Made by a program: the position numbers and the translations under genes. Below the pieces are notes generated by a model. It saw nothing but the letters and a program-made list of their open reading frames with translations, had not been told where the DNA came from and did no database searches. A stretch of 64,000 nt of DNA, taken from contig CAWDHI010000007.1 of the NCBI GenBank assembly GCA_963802095.1, positions 186,001 through 250,000 on the forward strand, read 5' to 3'. Shown piece after piece: positions 37,392-46,121 of the stretch (positions within the stretch are counted from its first letter, which is position 1; every line of letters begins with the position of its first letter). This DNA is from CAVVEQ01 sp963802095. GTDB lineage: Bacteria > Chloroflexota > Anaerolineae > Anaerolineales > Anaerolineaceae.

Positions 37392-38629
37392 GCGAAAAAA
37401 AGCGCATCCTGATCCTGACCATCGACGCGGGTTTTGGCCACCGTTCAGCCGCCAATGCCGTGCGGGATGCGATTCTGGATCAATATGCCGAGTGCTGCGA
37501 GCCGTTGGTGATCAACCCGCTGGATGAAGATCGCGCCTTCCTGCTCCGCCGATTAGGACAGGATGATTATGACCGGCTGGTCAAATACATCCCGCAGGAC
37601 CTGTACGTGTTCGGTTACGAAGCCATAAAGACCCGGCCGATCACTGCCATCACCGCCACCACCACGGTGGTGCTGCTCTACGACCTGATGCGCTCGATGG
37701 TTCAGAAATTTCAGCCGCATGCCATTCTGGCAACCAACCCGCTCTACCAGGCGCCGCTGCTGGAGCATTTCGATACCACCGGTGTGCACCCCCCGCTTTT
37801 CAACGTCGTGACGGATATGTCCTCGGCGCAAACGCTGTGGTTCAATAAACGCCTAACCGGCGTATGTGTGCCCAATGAAGCCACCCGCGACCTGGCGCTG
37901 AGGCGCGGGATTTTGGAGCGAAGGCTGCACCTGACCGGTATCCCGGTGAGCCCCGGGATCGTGAAGGAGAAGCGCTCCCCGGGGGAGATCCGCCGCGAGC
38001 TGGGGCTTGAGCCGGACAGGGTGACCATCCTGGCGGTGGGGTCGATCCGCGTGTTCAACCTGCTGCCCTCCCTGCAAGCCGTGAATGCTTCCGGTCTGCC
38101 GGTGCAGATGATCGCCGTGGCAGGAAGGAATGAAAAACTCTATAAGGAGTTGAAGGCATTGGCCTGGCAGGTGCCAGTTGTGATCAAGAATTTCACCGAG
38201 GATATGCCCGCCCTGATGCGGGCTGCGGATATCCTGATCAGCAAAGCCGGCGGGTTGATCGTGACCGAGTCGTTGGCGGCGGGGCTGCCGATGCTGCTGT
38301 GCGAGGTGATTGAAGGGCAGGAATCGGGCAACGCGGAATTTATCATTTCCCAGGGTGCCGCTGTCCTGGCTTCAGAACCCGAAGGGCTGGTGAGGGAACT
38401 GGCTCGCTGGCTGGAGGATGGAGAAAAAGAGCTCTCCGCTCGCAAGGAAAAGGCGCAGAAGATCGGCCTGCCGGATGCCGCCTATAAGGTTTCTGACCTT
38501 CTTCAAAAAGCGGCGGAACGGGGACCCTATATCGGTAAAAGCCGCTCCAGGCGCATCCAGCAAAGAGTGGATGAGATCCTGAGCGAATCCGAGCTTTACC
38601 GCTGGCTGTTCCATGACCGCGAAGAATAA
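37388..38629 (+). CDS. Processive diacylglycerol glycosyltransferase-like (MGDG synthase/MurG fold)
   Basis: 413 residues. The N-terminal ILILTIDAGFGHRSAANAV is the glycine-rich acceptor loop of MGDG-synthase/UgtP enzymes. The C-terminal GT28 lobe has KAGGLIVTESLAAGLPMLL, which binds the nucleotide sugar. It probably transfers glucose or galactose to diacylglycerol to make membrane glycolipids at the inner leaflet. The start at 37388 overlaps pncC, and the 3' end overlaps the nucleosidase gene by 17 bases. Confidence 0.85.
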   Translation: MSEKKRILILTIDAGFGHRSAANAVRDAILDQYAECCEPLVINPLDEDRAFLLRRLGQDDYDRLVKYIPQDLYVFGYEAIKTRPITAITATTTVVLLYDLMRSMVQKFQPHAILATNPLYQAPLLEHFDTTGVHPPLFNVVTDMSSAQTLWFNKRLTGVCVPNEATRDLALRRGILERRLHLTGIPVSPGIVKEKRSPGEIRRELGLEPDRVTILAVGSIRVFNLLPSLQAVNASGLPVQMIAVAGRNEKLYKELKALAWQVPVVIKNFTEDMPALMRAADILISKAGGLIVTESLAAGLPMLLCEVIEGQESGNAEFIISQGAAVLASEPEGLVRELARWLEDGEKELSARKEKAQKIGLPDAAYKVSDLLQKAAERGPYIGKSRSRRIQQRVDEILSESELYRWLFHDREE

Positions 38630-39296
38630 GTACGTGATCCTGATCTCGGCGGATGCCGAGTGGCAGGTGGTGCGGGAACTGCTGCCCGGTTTGGCGGTGG
38701 AGCGCACGCCGTACGGCGAGTGGTTTACCTGGCGGGTCGGCCAGTTGGAGATCCCGGTCATGCAGGCTGGCTGGGGGAAATCTGCCTCGGGTGGCGCGGC
38801 GCAGTATGCCATTGACCACTGGAACCCGGAGGTGCTTATCAACCTGGGCACCTGTGGTGGGTTTGCCGGGAGGGTGGAGCGGGGCGAGATGATCCTGGTC
38901 GAGCGGACGGTGATCTACGACATCATCGAAATGATGACCGACCCGGCTGAAACGATCGCTCAGAGGACAGTCGACCTGGATCTGACCTGGATCACGCCAC
39001 CATTCCCGTTCCCGGTGCGGCGCTCGGTGCTGGTCTCGGGTGACCGCGATATCCAGCCAGGTGAGATTCCGATGCTGGTGGAGAAATACGGCGAGGCGGC
39101 GGCGGATTGGGAATCCGGCACGCTCGCCTGGGTGTGTGAGCGCAATGGGGTCAAGTGCCTGATCCTGCGCGGGGTCTCAGATCTGGTGGGAGAACAAGGC
39201 GGGGAAGCCTATGGGGATTATGGGCTGTTCGTGGAGAAGACCCATGAGGTGATAAAGGGGCTGGTGGAGGGGGTGGGAGAATGGTTGAATGGTTGA
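38613..39296 (+). CDS. Nucleoside phosphorylase/nucleosidase (MTA/SAH nucleosidase-like)
   Basis: 227 residues of the PNP/UDP phosphorylase fold. Visible motifs are QAGWGKSASGGAAQYAI, LINLGTCGGFAG and a C-terminal ILRGVSDLVGEQGG, where the Asp protonates the leaving purine. ADWESGTLAWVCERNGV holds the ribose-binding Glu. An MTA/SAH nucleosidase or futalosine hydrolase role is plausible; the choice is not possible from sequence. It overlaps the glycosyltransferase gene. The 3' end contains a short tandem repeat (TGGTTGA three times). Confidence 0.78.
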   Translation: MTAKNKYVILISADAEWQVVRELLPGLAVERTPYGEWFTWRVGQLEIPVMQAGWGKSASGGAAQYAIDHWNPEVLINLGTCGGFAGRVERGEMILVERTVIYDIIEMMTDPAETIAQRTVDLDLTWITPPFPFPVRRSVLVSGDRDIQPGEIPMLVEKYGEAAADWESGTLAWVCERNGVKCLILRGVSDLVGEQGGEAYGDYGLFVEKTHEVIKGLVEGVGEWLNG

Positions 39297-39991
39297 GTGG
39301 TTGATTTGTTGTTGGATCCCGTAAGGCATGCATTCGTTGGTCATTAATTGAGATTCGTAGTAGGGACGCTTGGTGAAGTCATCCTCTACGAATTATTTGG
39401 GTATCTCAGGGTCGCGAGCTTTTCCTCAATCCTCGTGATTCGCAGGTTATCCTAGGGCAGGCTCATACCTGCTAAAACCTAAACTTGCTATTACGTAAAC
39501 TCCGTCAGCTCGTTGAGAGGATATAACAGTCAATGCTACTGGTTTATTCTTTATCATTCATAATGTACATTCGGCAAGTGACTGGAAGGCCATTACTTTG
39601 ATCACTTGGATACGTGATAATGAAGGCAGCACCGGCAGGTGTGGAGAATCTTAAACGGCTTTGTATAGTTTCAAATGCCTCACCACCCTGGTCAAAAGAC
39701 TGCCCTATCCATATGGTTTTATTTTCAAACATAACAGAGCCGAATTTTATCGAATGGATGGGGAGTGATGATCCCGATCCAACCCATGCATTTTATATTT
39801 TCTCGCAGGGGGTGAAAGAATAATAATGAATCATTAATCCAGTTATTGCTATGAATAGACAAAGAATCGCAGCTAGAAGGAAAGTTCTTGCACATGAAAT
39901 TATTGATTAGGAGAATTGGTTGGTTCCAAAAGGTTTGACTAAAAGCTCGGCACGCTTTCGTTGTGTCTCCACGAATGCGTGTGATGACGAG
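39297..39991. other. 0.7-kb stretch without a confident gene
   Basis: This stretch is visibly richer in A+T than its neighbours. Two overlapping short frames exist: plus 39614-39823 (69 codons) and minus 39544-39732 (62 codons, reading MFENKTIWIGQSFDQGG at its start). The minus frame stays open for about 20 codons upstream of its ATG before a stop and has ordinary amino-acid composition, so it could be a gene remnant. Neither has a convincing ribosome site or known domain. No hairpin with a T-run was found for the upstream operon. Confidence 0.4.
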
Positions 39992-41767
39992 CTAATTTGA
40001 AGGTTTCCCCAGCTTGGCGCGTTCTTCCTGGACGATTGATATATCAAGCTTCTTGAAGAGCGGCTCAGGTGGATTCAGCTTTGTTCCCGGTTTTAGTCCC
40101 GAGGGCTGCCAGGCACCGCGGGCGGTGGAACCATCGTAGCGCAGGACGCGGTGCTCGCCGAGTTCATCCTTCACCACCTCGGTGAATTGGGTGCCAAAGA
40201 TGGTTTCGGAATGACCCAGGAAACGGTTGAGCTTTTCCGAAGTGAACGGCAGCACGGGAGCGAGGAGAATTCGGAGCGAGTCGATCGCACGCAGGGCAAC
40301 ATACACCGCCCGGGCGGCCGCCTGCCGGTCGGTCTTGATCGCGATCCAGGGTGCGGTGGTATCCAGGTACTTGTTCACCTCGCCTGCTAGGCGCATGGCT
40401 TCGGCCAGGGCAGCCCTTAAATTCACGGCTTCATATTCCGCTGCCACGGTCTCAAACCCCTTTTCCACGGAGGCAAGCAATTCCGTATCCATCGGGGTAA
40501 GTTCGCCTGGATCGGGTACCATGCCTTCCCAGTTCTTATATGTGAATGCCAGGACGCGGTTGGCCAGGTTGCCCCAGGTGGCAAGCAGCTCGTCGTTGTT
40601 CTTGTGGAAGAAATCCTCCCAGTCCCAATCGGAATCGCGAGTCTCGGGCATGTTGACTGTCAGGTAATAGCGCAGGGGATCGGGGTCGTAGCGGGTTAGG
40701 TAATCAAGAACCCAGACAGCCCAGTTGCGGCTGCCGGAGATCTTATCGCCTTCTAGGTTCATGAACTCGTTGGCAGGCACATTATAGGGCAGGGTGAGCG
40801 CTGCTTCCGAGTCGAAATCGGTACCCACCCCCAGAAGCTCCGCCGGCCAGATGATGGCGTGGAAGGGGATGTTATCCTTGCCGATGAAGTAGTAGGAGCG
40901 GGCTGCCGGATCCTGCCACCAGTGGCGCCAGGCTTCGGCATCGCCGGAGAGCTTGCCATATTCGATGGCAGCGGAGAGGTAGCCGATGACCGCCTCGAAC
41001 CAGACGTAGAGGCACTTGCCCTGCCAACCTTCCACCGGTACGGGGATTCCCCAATCCAGGTCGCGGGTGATGGCGCGCCCGTGCAGGGCATCGGCCTGCA
41101 TCTGACCCAGCGACTGGCGCAGCACGTTTGGCCGCCAAAAGGACTCCTTCGTTTTCAGGTAACCCTCCACCTGCCCCTGCAGGCGGCCGAGATCAAGGAA
41201 AAAATGTTCGGTCTCACGCAGCTCGGGTGTGGAGCCGTCGATCTTGCAGCGCGGGTCGATCAGTTTGGCCGGATCGAGCATGGTGCCGCATTTATCGCAC
41301 TGATCGGAGCGCGCGCCGGTGAAACCGCACACATAGCACGTACCTTCCACATAGCGGTCGGGGAGAAAACGCTTCAGGCTGGGGGAGTACCACTGCATCT
41401 GTTTTTCGGTGTAGAGGAAATTGTTCTTTTGAAGCGCCAGGAATATGCGCTGCGAGACCGAGAAGTGGTTTTCAGTATGCGTGGTGGTGAAAAGGTCATA
41501 GGTTATGCCCACCTGCTGTAGCAGATCCAGGAATCCTTCGTGGTAACGCTCATAAATCGCCTGGGAGGTAGTGTTTTCCGCGTCGGCTTTGATCGTCACC
41601 GGGGTGCCGTGCGAATCGGATCCCGAGACCATGGCCACCGCACGCCCACGCAGGCGGTTATAACGCGCGAAGATATCCCCCGGCAGGTGAGAACCGGTGA
41701 GATTGCCGACGTGGATCTCGGCGTTGGCGTAGGGCCAGGCAATGGCTACCAGGATGTGTTCCGTCAT
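39992..41767 (-). CDS. metG: Methionyl-tRNA synthetase
   Basis: 591 residues. The HIGH-type motif is in AEIHVGNLTGSH, the KMSKS-type motif is GDKISGSRNW, and the zinc knuckle in the connective peptide is CYVCGFTGARSDQCDKCG. The layout resembles archaeal and some bacterial type-2 enzymes. No C-terminal EMAP tRNA-binding domain is present. The protein charges tRNA-Met in the cytoplasm. It lies 32 bases after the DUF3267 gene and may share its promoter. Confidence 0.95.
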   Translation of the reverse strand: MTEHILVAIAWPYANAEIHVGNLTGSHLPGDIFARYNRLRGRAVAMVSGSDSHGTPVTIKADAENTTSQAIYERYHEGFLDLLQQVGITYDLFTTTHTENHFSVSQRIFLALQKNNFLYTEKQMQWYSPSLKRFLPDRYVEGTCYVCGFTGARSDQCDKCGTMLDPAKLIDPRCKIDGSTPELRETEHFFLDLGRLQGQVEGYLKTKESFWRPNVLRQSLGQMQADALHGRAITRDLDWGIPVPVEGWQGKCLYVWFEAVIGYLSAAIEYGKLSGDAEAWRHWWQDPAARSYYFIGKDNIPFHAIIWPAELLGVGTDFDSEAALTLPYNVPANEFMNLEGDKISGSRNWAVWVLDYLTRYDPDPLRYYLTVNMPETRDSDWDWEDFFHKNNDELLATWGNLANRVLAFTYKNWEGMVPDPGELTPMDTELLASVEKGFETVAAEYEAVNLRAALAEAMRLAGEVNKYLDTTAPWIAIKTDRQAAARAVYVALRAIDSLRILLAPVLPFTSEKLNRFLGHSETIFGTQFTEVVKDELGEHRVLRYDGSTARGAWQPSGLKPGTKLNPPEPLFKKLDISIVQEERAKLGKPSN

Positions 41768-41799
41768 GCGTCACCTCGATTAAGGATGGCTGAATTTTA

Positions 41800-42402
41800 T
41801 CACGCTGGGATGTAGAGGTTGAATGCGTCCCCCTGGTCGTTTGCCAGGCATCTGGCGGCGGCTCGGATGAGCCAGGCAGCCACGGCCATATCGCCCACCG
41901 ATCCTGCGGCATTCAGGGTCATTACCACCAGCACGGCAGGGATCCAGGCGGGGGGAATGACCGCGATCAGGAGAAAACCAAGAAAAGTGATCCCAACGAG
42001 CGGCGCAAGGCAGATGACCAGGTACTGGGGACGCGGAAAGTACCAGCCGGGCAGGGCAGCGTAAGCGTACAGACCCTTGAAGGCAAATTTCGGGCAGGCA
42101 CGGGTGAAGGCATAGAAAAAGACCCCGTGCATTCCTTCATGCAAAACCACCATGACCGCCTGGAGTGCCAGGATGGCAAGCACCAGGGAGAGGATCGAAA
42201 GCAGTCCTTCGATCTCGATAACCGGGAAGATGGATGCCGCATCCGGACGGATTCGAACCGCAAGCGAGGAAAAAAGCCAGCCGAAAAGAAAGAAAAGCAC
42301 CGCACCCATCAGATTCAACCCAAACAGCGCACGCGTGTTCGCGGAAAGATCGAGGGATTGTTTGAGCATGTATCCATCCGGCAGGGATTGGACGGGTTTC
42401 AT
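41800..42402 (-). CDS. DUF3267 putative membrane zinc metalloprotease
   Basis: 200 residues with four or five hydrophobic helices. The motif VVLHEGMHGVFF gives an HExxH zinc site inside the membrane region, and GDMAVAAWLI near the end may supply the third ligand. This matches the DUF3267 'putative zincin peptidase' family. The start at 42402 is chosen because longer in-frame extensions would run antisense through the aldolase gene. Substrate unknown. Divergent from the aldolase gene, with a 46-base gap. Confidence 0.75.
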   Translation of the reverse strand: MKPVQSLPDGYMLKQSLDLSANTRALFGLNLMGAVLFFLFGWLFSSLAVRIRPDAASIFPVIEIEGLLSILSLVLAILALQAVMVVLHEGMHGVFFYAFTRACPKFAFKGLYAYAALPGWYFPRPQYLVICLAPLVGITFLGFLLIAVIPPAWIPAVLVVMTLNAAGSVGDMAVAAWLIRAAARCLANDQGDAFNLYIPA

Positions 42403-42410
42403 CAAAACAT

Positions 42411-42416
42411 TATAAT
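42411..42416 (+). promoter_or_regulatory. -10 element of the aldolase gene
   Basis: TATAAT in the divergent intergenic region, 32 bases before the ATG at 42449. It lies nearly at the start of the minus-strand gene, so the two promoters must overlap coding sequence. Confidence 0.4.
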
Positions 42417-42448
42417 TCAGAGACCTTTGTGAATCCCTGGAGGTGACC

Positions 42449-43327
42449 ATGAGAGCGAGACGCGCGATGATGTATGTACCGGGCGATGATTGGCGAAAGA
42501 TCGAAAAAGCTGCCACACTGGGAGTGGATACGGTCATTCTGGATATCGAGGACGGGGTGGCACTCAACCGCAAGGAGGAAGCTGCGAACCAAATCCTGGA
42601 AGCGCTCTGCAAGGTGGATTTTGGTCGCAGCGAGTGCCTGGTGCGCATCAATCCACTCCGCGAGAACCGCGGTACGCGCGATCTGGAGATCATCCTGCGG
42701 GCAATGCCAGATGGGTTTGTGATTCCCAAGGTGGAGTCTGCAGGTGACCTGAAAGAAATTTGCGACCTGGTGGCAGAGGCGGAGCTTGTGGTCAGCGTCC
42801 CCGTCGGCAGCGTGAAACTGCTGGCGCTGATCGAGACCCCCCAGGCGTACATGAATCTCAGGGAGATCTGCACCGCCTGCGAACGATTGGAGGCATTGAT
42901 CTTTGGGGCGGAGGACCTGGCGGCCGCGATCGGCGCAACGCGCACCCCGGAAGCAACCGAGTTTCTATTCGCCCGTGAAGGCCTGGTGATGGCGGCTTCT
43001 GCCTACGGACTGCAGGCGGTGGATATGGTCACCGTGGAGTTCCGCGACCCGGTCGTGTTGGAATGCGAATCTCTGGCTGGGGCGCGGCTTGGGTTCACCG
43101 GGAAGCAAATCATCCACCCTGCGCAGGTGGGGCCAGTACATGCCGCCTTCACACCTTCCGAGGGGGAGGTCCAAAAGGCAACGGCATTGTTGGAGGCGTT
43201 TAGAGACCACCAGTCTGTGGGCAAGGGAGCATTCGAGTTTGAAGGAAAGATGGTGGATATGCCCGTGATCAGAAGGGCGCAGAATATCCTCACCCGGGCA
43301 GGCATCGACACCAATCCGGGTATTTAA
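42449..43327 (+). CDS. HpcH/HpaI aldolase, citrate lyase beta-subunit-like
   Basis: 292 residues. N-terminal RAMMYVPGDDWRKIEKAA is typical of CitE-like enzymes. Metal- and CoA-binding motifs follow: VILDIEDGVA, VRINPL, IPKVES, LIETPQAYMN, FGAEDLAAAIG and KQIIHPAQV. No citrate lyase alpha or acyl-carrier subunit is nearby, so it is more probably a malyl-CoA/citramalyl-CoA lyase or related stand-alone enzyme. The ATG at 42449 has GGAGGTGA upstream; an in-frame GTG at 42443 lies within that site. Confidence 0.85.
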   Translation: MRARRAMMYVPGDDWRKIEKAATLGVDTVILDIEDGVALNRKEEAANQILEALCKVDFGRSECLVRINPLRENRGTRDLEIILRAMPDGFVIPKVESAGDLKEICDLVAEAELVVSVPVGSVKLLALIETPQAYMNLREICTACERLEALIFGAEDLAAAIGATRTPEATEFLFAREGLVMAASAYGLQAVDMVTVEFRDPVVLECESLAGARLGFTGKQIIHPAQVGPVHAAFTPSEGEVQKATALLEAFRDHQSVGKGAFEFEGKMVDMPVIRRAQNILTRAGIDTNPGI

Positions 43328-43365
43328 AATATTTTAAGCACCAAAAAAGTAGATTTCGAAAATAG

Positions 43366-44176
43366 TTACGCTTCCGGAACAGCCAGAAGGATGATCGAGA
43401 TATTATCCGTCCCGCCCCGCCCGCTGGCCAGCGCTACCAGGTTATCCAGCGCCTGGCTCAGGGAAGTGCCTTCGACGATGGACTTGATCTCGCCATCGGC
43501 GACCAGGTCGGTCAACCCGTCGGTACAGAGCAAGTAATTTATCCCCCGGCTGCAATTCCGTCCCCTGGTTATTCAGAGATACATAATCGCTCTCGGTGAG
43601 GGAAAGCCGCATGCGCAAATCCACTTCGGGGGGGATGGTGCTGCCGAGGAAACGGCGGATGACGTGCGAATTCGGGTGACCCACGGCTTGCTCGGGGGTT
43701 ATCAGGCGGCGGTCGAGCATTTCGCGCACCCAGGTATGATCCTCGCTGAGCTGCAGGATGCGCTTTCCACGCACCAGGTAAATGCGGCTATCCCCCACGC
43801 TGGCGGTGAAGAACTGCCTGCCAACGACCAATGCACAGGCGACGGTGGTTCCCATTCCCAACAGCCCGGGTTTTTTGAGCCCATGATTGAGGATCTCGTT
43901 GCTGGCGGCGCGGATGGCATTGGCGAGGGTTTTCGCTCGATCTGTGCCCAGGTTGCGCGGTACGAGGCGGCTAATGGAATCCACCGCCATCTCCGCGGCT
44001 ACCTCACCCGCCGGGTGCCCGCCGATGCCATCCGCCATCACAGCCAGGATGGCGGGAATCTGCTTCAGACCGGTTCGAAAAGGGGTGACCTTAAGACGGT
44101 CCTCATTCTGCATGCGCACTTTGCCAGGGTTGGTAACGGCTGCGACGGCCAGATGGGGAGAGGGGGATGGAGCCAT
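43366..44176 (-). CDS. PP2C-family serine/threonine phosphatase, one frameshift
   Basis: About 269 residues when repaired. Motifs in order: VRMQNEDRL, VMADGIGGHPAGEVA, GMGTTVACALV, TASVGDSRIYLV, SEDHTWVREM. After the frame change come LLCTDGLTDLV and GGTDNISIILLAV, completing the metal site. The break is near 43536, where one extra base would convert PGDKYLLCTDG into the observed frame. It removes phosphate from Ser/Thr of proteins phosphorylated by Hanks-type kinases. It lies 7 bases after the FHA/VWA gene, a classic phosphatase-FHA pairing, but no kinase gene is present in the window. Confidence 0.88.
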
Positions 44177-44183
44177 TAGGTGC

Positions 44184-46049
44184 CTAAAATTCTCCGCGGG
44201 GTTTTTCCGCCTGAGCCGCCTGAAACCGAAAACTCATTTTCCCGATTCGCACCAGGTCGCCATCCTCCAGGCGCACACCAGTGGAGGAGATGGGCGTGTA
44301 GTTCACCCATGTGCCTGCCACCGAGCCAAGATCGCTGATAAATACCGCGCCATTCGCATATATGGCAATGCGGGCATGCAAGGGATCAATGGATGGGGAA
44401 TCCAGCCAAATTTGCGCCTGCCTGCGGTCGGAGCCCAAAGTGAGTTCTTCTTCCTCCAGCGGGATGACCGCCGGGCTGCCTTCCCCCTGCATTACCAGGC
44501 GCGGCGAAGAGACAAGCTTGTCATTGGATTCCTGTCCAGGTGGACTTTGGCGACGCAGAAGGGTGGCCTCCTGATGGATGTTCACAGGCTGGGTGACCGG
44601 GTCCAGGTCCTCCTTGCGTTTCTTACGGTGGGTTTCTGACCCCCAACCCCTGCGGCTCAGGAATATCAGGATCATCACCAGGGCAGCGGTTGCCAGGAGG
44701 ATGACGAAGAGGATGGACAGGCGATCAAGGTTGGCGGGAGCCAGCAATGAGGGGCGGTATTGAACCTCCAAATCCACCGGGGAGCTGATGGTGCTGCGGG
44801 AGAGGCCAAGTGTATCGGTCACCTCCACCCTCAGGGTATGGGATCCACTCTCCTCGTAGGGGGTTAGATCCCAGGTAAATTGGTTGAATGGTTCCATGCG
44901 GTTCTCCTGCGCGAGCTCGCCATCCACAAAGAGGCGGGTGGAGGCAAGCTTGCGCTCATGCCCATCGGGGAATTCCACTGCCACCAGGATGGGTTGATTG
45001 AGGGGGATGAGAAGGTATTTTTTCTGATCCGAAACCCGGGTTTCGGTACGGGTGATGGCACCGGGAAGGGAAAGCAGCACCGGGTTGGGCGGCAGTACGG
45101 TCAATTCCAGGGGAAATTCCGGGGAGGAAGTCGCGGTTCCGTCCTCGGTGTGAAGGATGGCGATGGTGTGATTGCCACTTTCATTGATGCGCGAGGTGTA
45201 ATCCAGCCGGTAAACACCGCGCAGGGGTTCAAGGTAGGAGGAAAGTGCCGGCAGCTTTTCCACCCCCGAGAAGATGAACAGGCTTCCCCCGGTGGATTCT
45301 GCCAGGGACCGCAGGGATTGGGTCTCCATTGAATTGCCGGCGAAGCTGGGGCCTACGAGCCAGATGTGGACGCGCACGCCCAATTCCCCTGCCCGTTGGC
45401 TGACCCCGGGGGTGAGCTTAAGCTGTTCCGCGGATAGCATGGGAGTGATCCAGAGGATCACCTGCTGCATGTGCGGACGCGGATTAGTCCCGGCGGTGAG
45501 ATCCAGCGCCTGGGTGAAGCTGTTGAAGCCGGCAGCGGGTTTGGCGAGGTTGGGGGAGAACTGCTCGAGCAGGGATGCCCACTGCTTGATATTCGGGTCC
45601 CGGGCAGTGAGGATACCGTTGGAGGTGATCAGGCTGTAATCATCAAACGGTGCGCTGAGCGAAGCAGCGGATTCCAGCAGGGATTTACGGATGGAATTAA
45701 AGCGGGTAGCGCCGCCGGCATAGAGCGCCATACCGGGACCGGGGTTGAACGCCACCGTCAGGCGAATGCCGGGATCCTCGATGGCGAGCCACCGGGGCTG
45801 AAGGGGCGTGCCGTTTTCGGTCACCTCCAGCTGGGTAGAGGAAAGGTCGGGAATGACTGCACCGGTGGGATCGGCGGCGGTGAAGAAGATGCTCATCTCG
45901 GGGAAGCGGGAGGTATCCACCCCCAGGATGGTGATCTGGGAGGGGGATTCGGCGCGGGCGACAATCCGGGGGTTTGAAAGAATTGATGTTCCAAGTACAA
46001 CCAGGGAAGCGATGGTTCTGCCGACCGCGTGAGCGATATTCATTCTCAT
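44184..46049 (-). CDS. Membrane protein with von Willebrand A-like and cytoplasmic FHA domains
   Basis: 621 residues. A signal peptide leads into an extracytoplasmic VWA-like region (about 45-260) and an Ig-like region (about 270-430). A single membrane helix follows (LSILFVILLATAALVMILIF), then a basic linker. A C-terminal FHA domain follows (LTLGSDRRQAQIWL, then DPLHARIAIYANG, then GSVAGTWVNYTPI), with phosphothreonine-binding residues typical of the family. Partner of the following PP2C gene, 7 bases away. It likely relays an outside signal to phosphoproteins inside. Start codon ATG at 46049; a second ATG lies six bases on. Confidence 0.8.
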   Translation of the reverse strand: MRMNIAHAVGRTIASLVVLGTSILSNPRIVARAESPSQITILGVDTSRFPEMSIFFTAADPTGAVIPDLSSTQLEVTENGTPLQPRWLAIEDPGIRLTVAFNPGPGMALYAGGATRFNSIRKSLLESAASLSAPFDDYSLITSNGILTARDPNIKQWASLLEQFSPNLAKPAAGFNSFTQALDLTAGTNPRPHMQQVILWITPMLSAEQLKLTPGVSQRAGELGVRVHIWLVGPSFAGNSMETQSLRSLAESTGGSLFIFSGVEKLPALSSYLEPLRGVYRLDYTSRINESGNHTIAILHTEDGTATSSPEFPLELTVLPPNPVLLSLPGAITRTETRVSDQKKYLLIPLNQPILVAVEFPDGHERKLASTRLFVDGELAQENRMEPFNQFTWDLTPYEESGSHTLRVEVTDTLGLSRSTISSPVDLEVQYRPSLLAPANLDRLSILFVILLATAALVMILIFLSRRGWGSETHRKKRKEDLDPVTQPVNIHQEATLLRRQSPPGQESNDKLVSSPRLVMQGEGSPAVIPLEEEELTLGSDRRQAQIWLDSPSIDPLHARIAIYANGAVFISDLGSVAGTWVNYTPISSTGVRLEDGDLVRIGKMSFRFQAAQAEKPRGEF

Positions 46050-46121
46050 AGGGTTATTGTAATTCAACGGATTGTGCTTAAGGGAAAAACCGGAGAGGCT
46101 TGAAAAGATTTGGGTTTTGTG

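Noticed and set aside
39282..39305. Tandem TGGTTGA repeat at the end of the nucleosidase gene as a phase-variation tract
   Set aside because: Only about three copies, straddling the stop codon, so length change would barely alter the protein.
42403..42945. N-terminal extension of the DUF3267 frame on the minus strand
   Set aside because: It lies antisense to the aldolase gene and is Ser/Arg-rich without domain content; the ATG at 42402 gives a normal-length protein.
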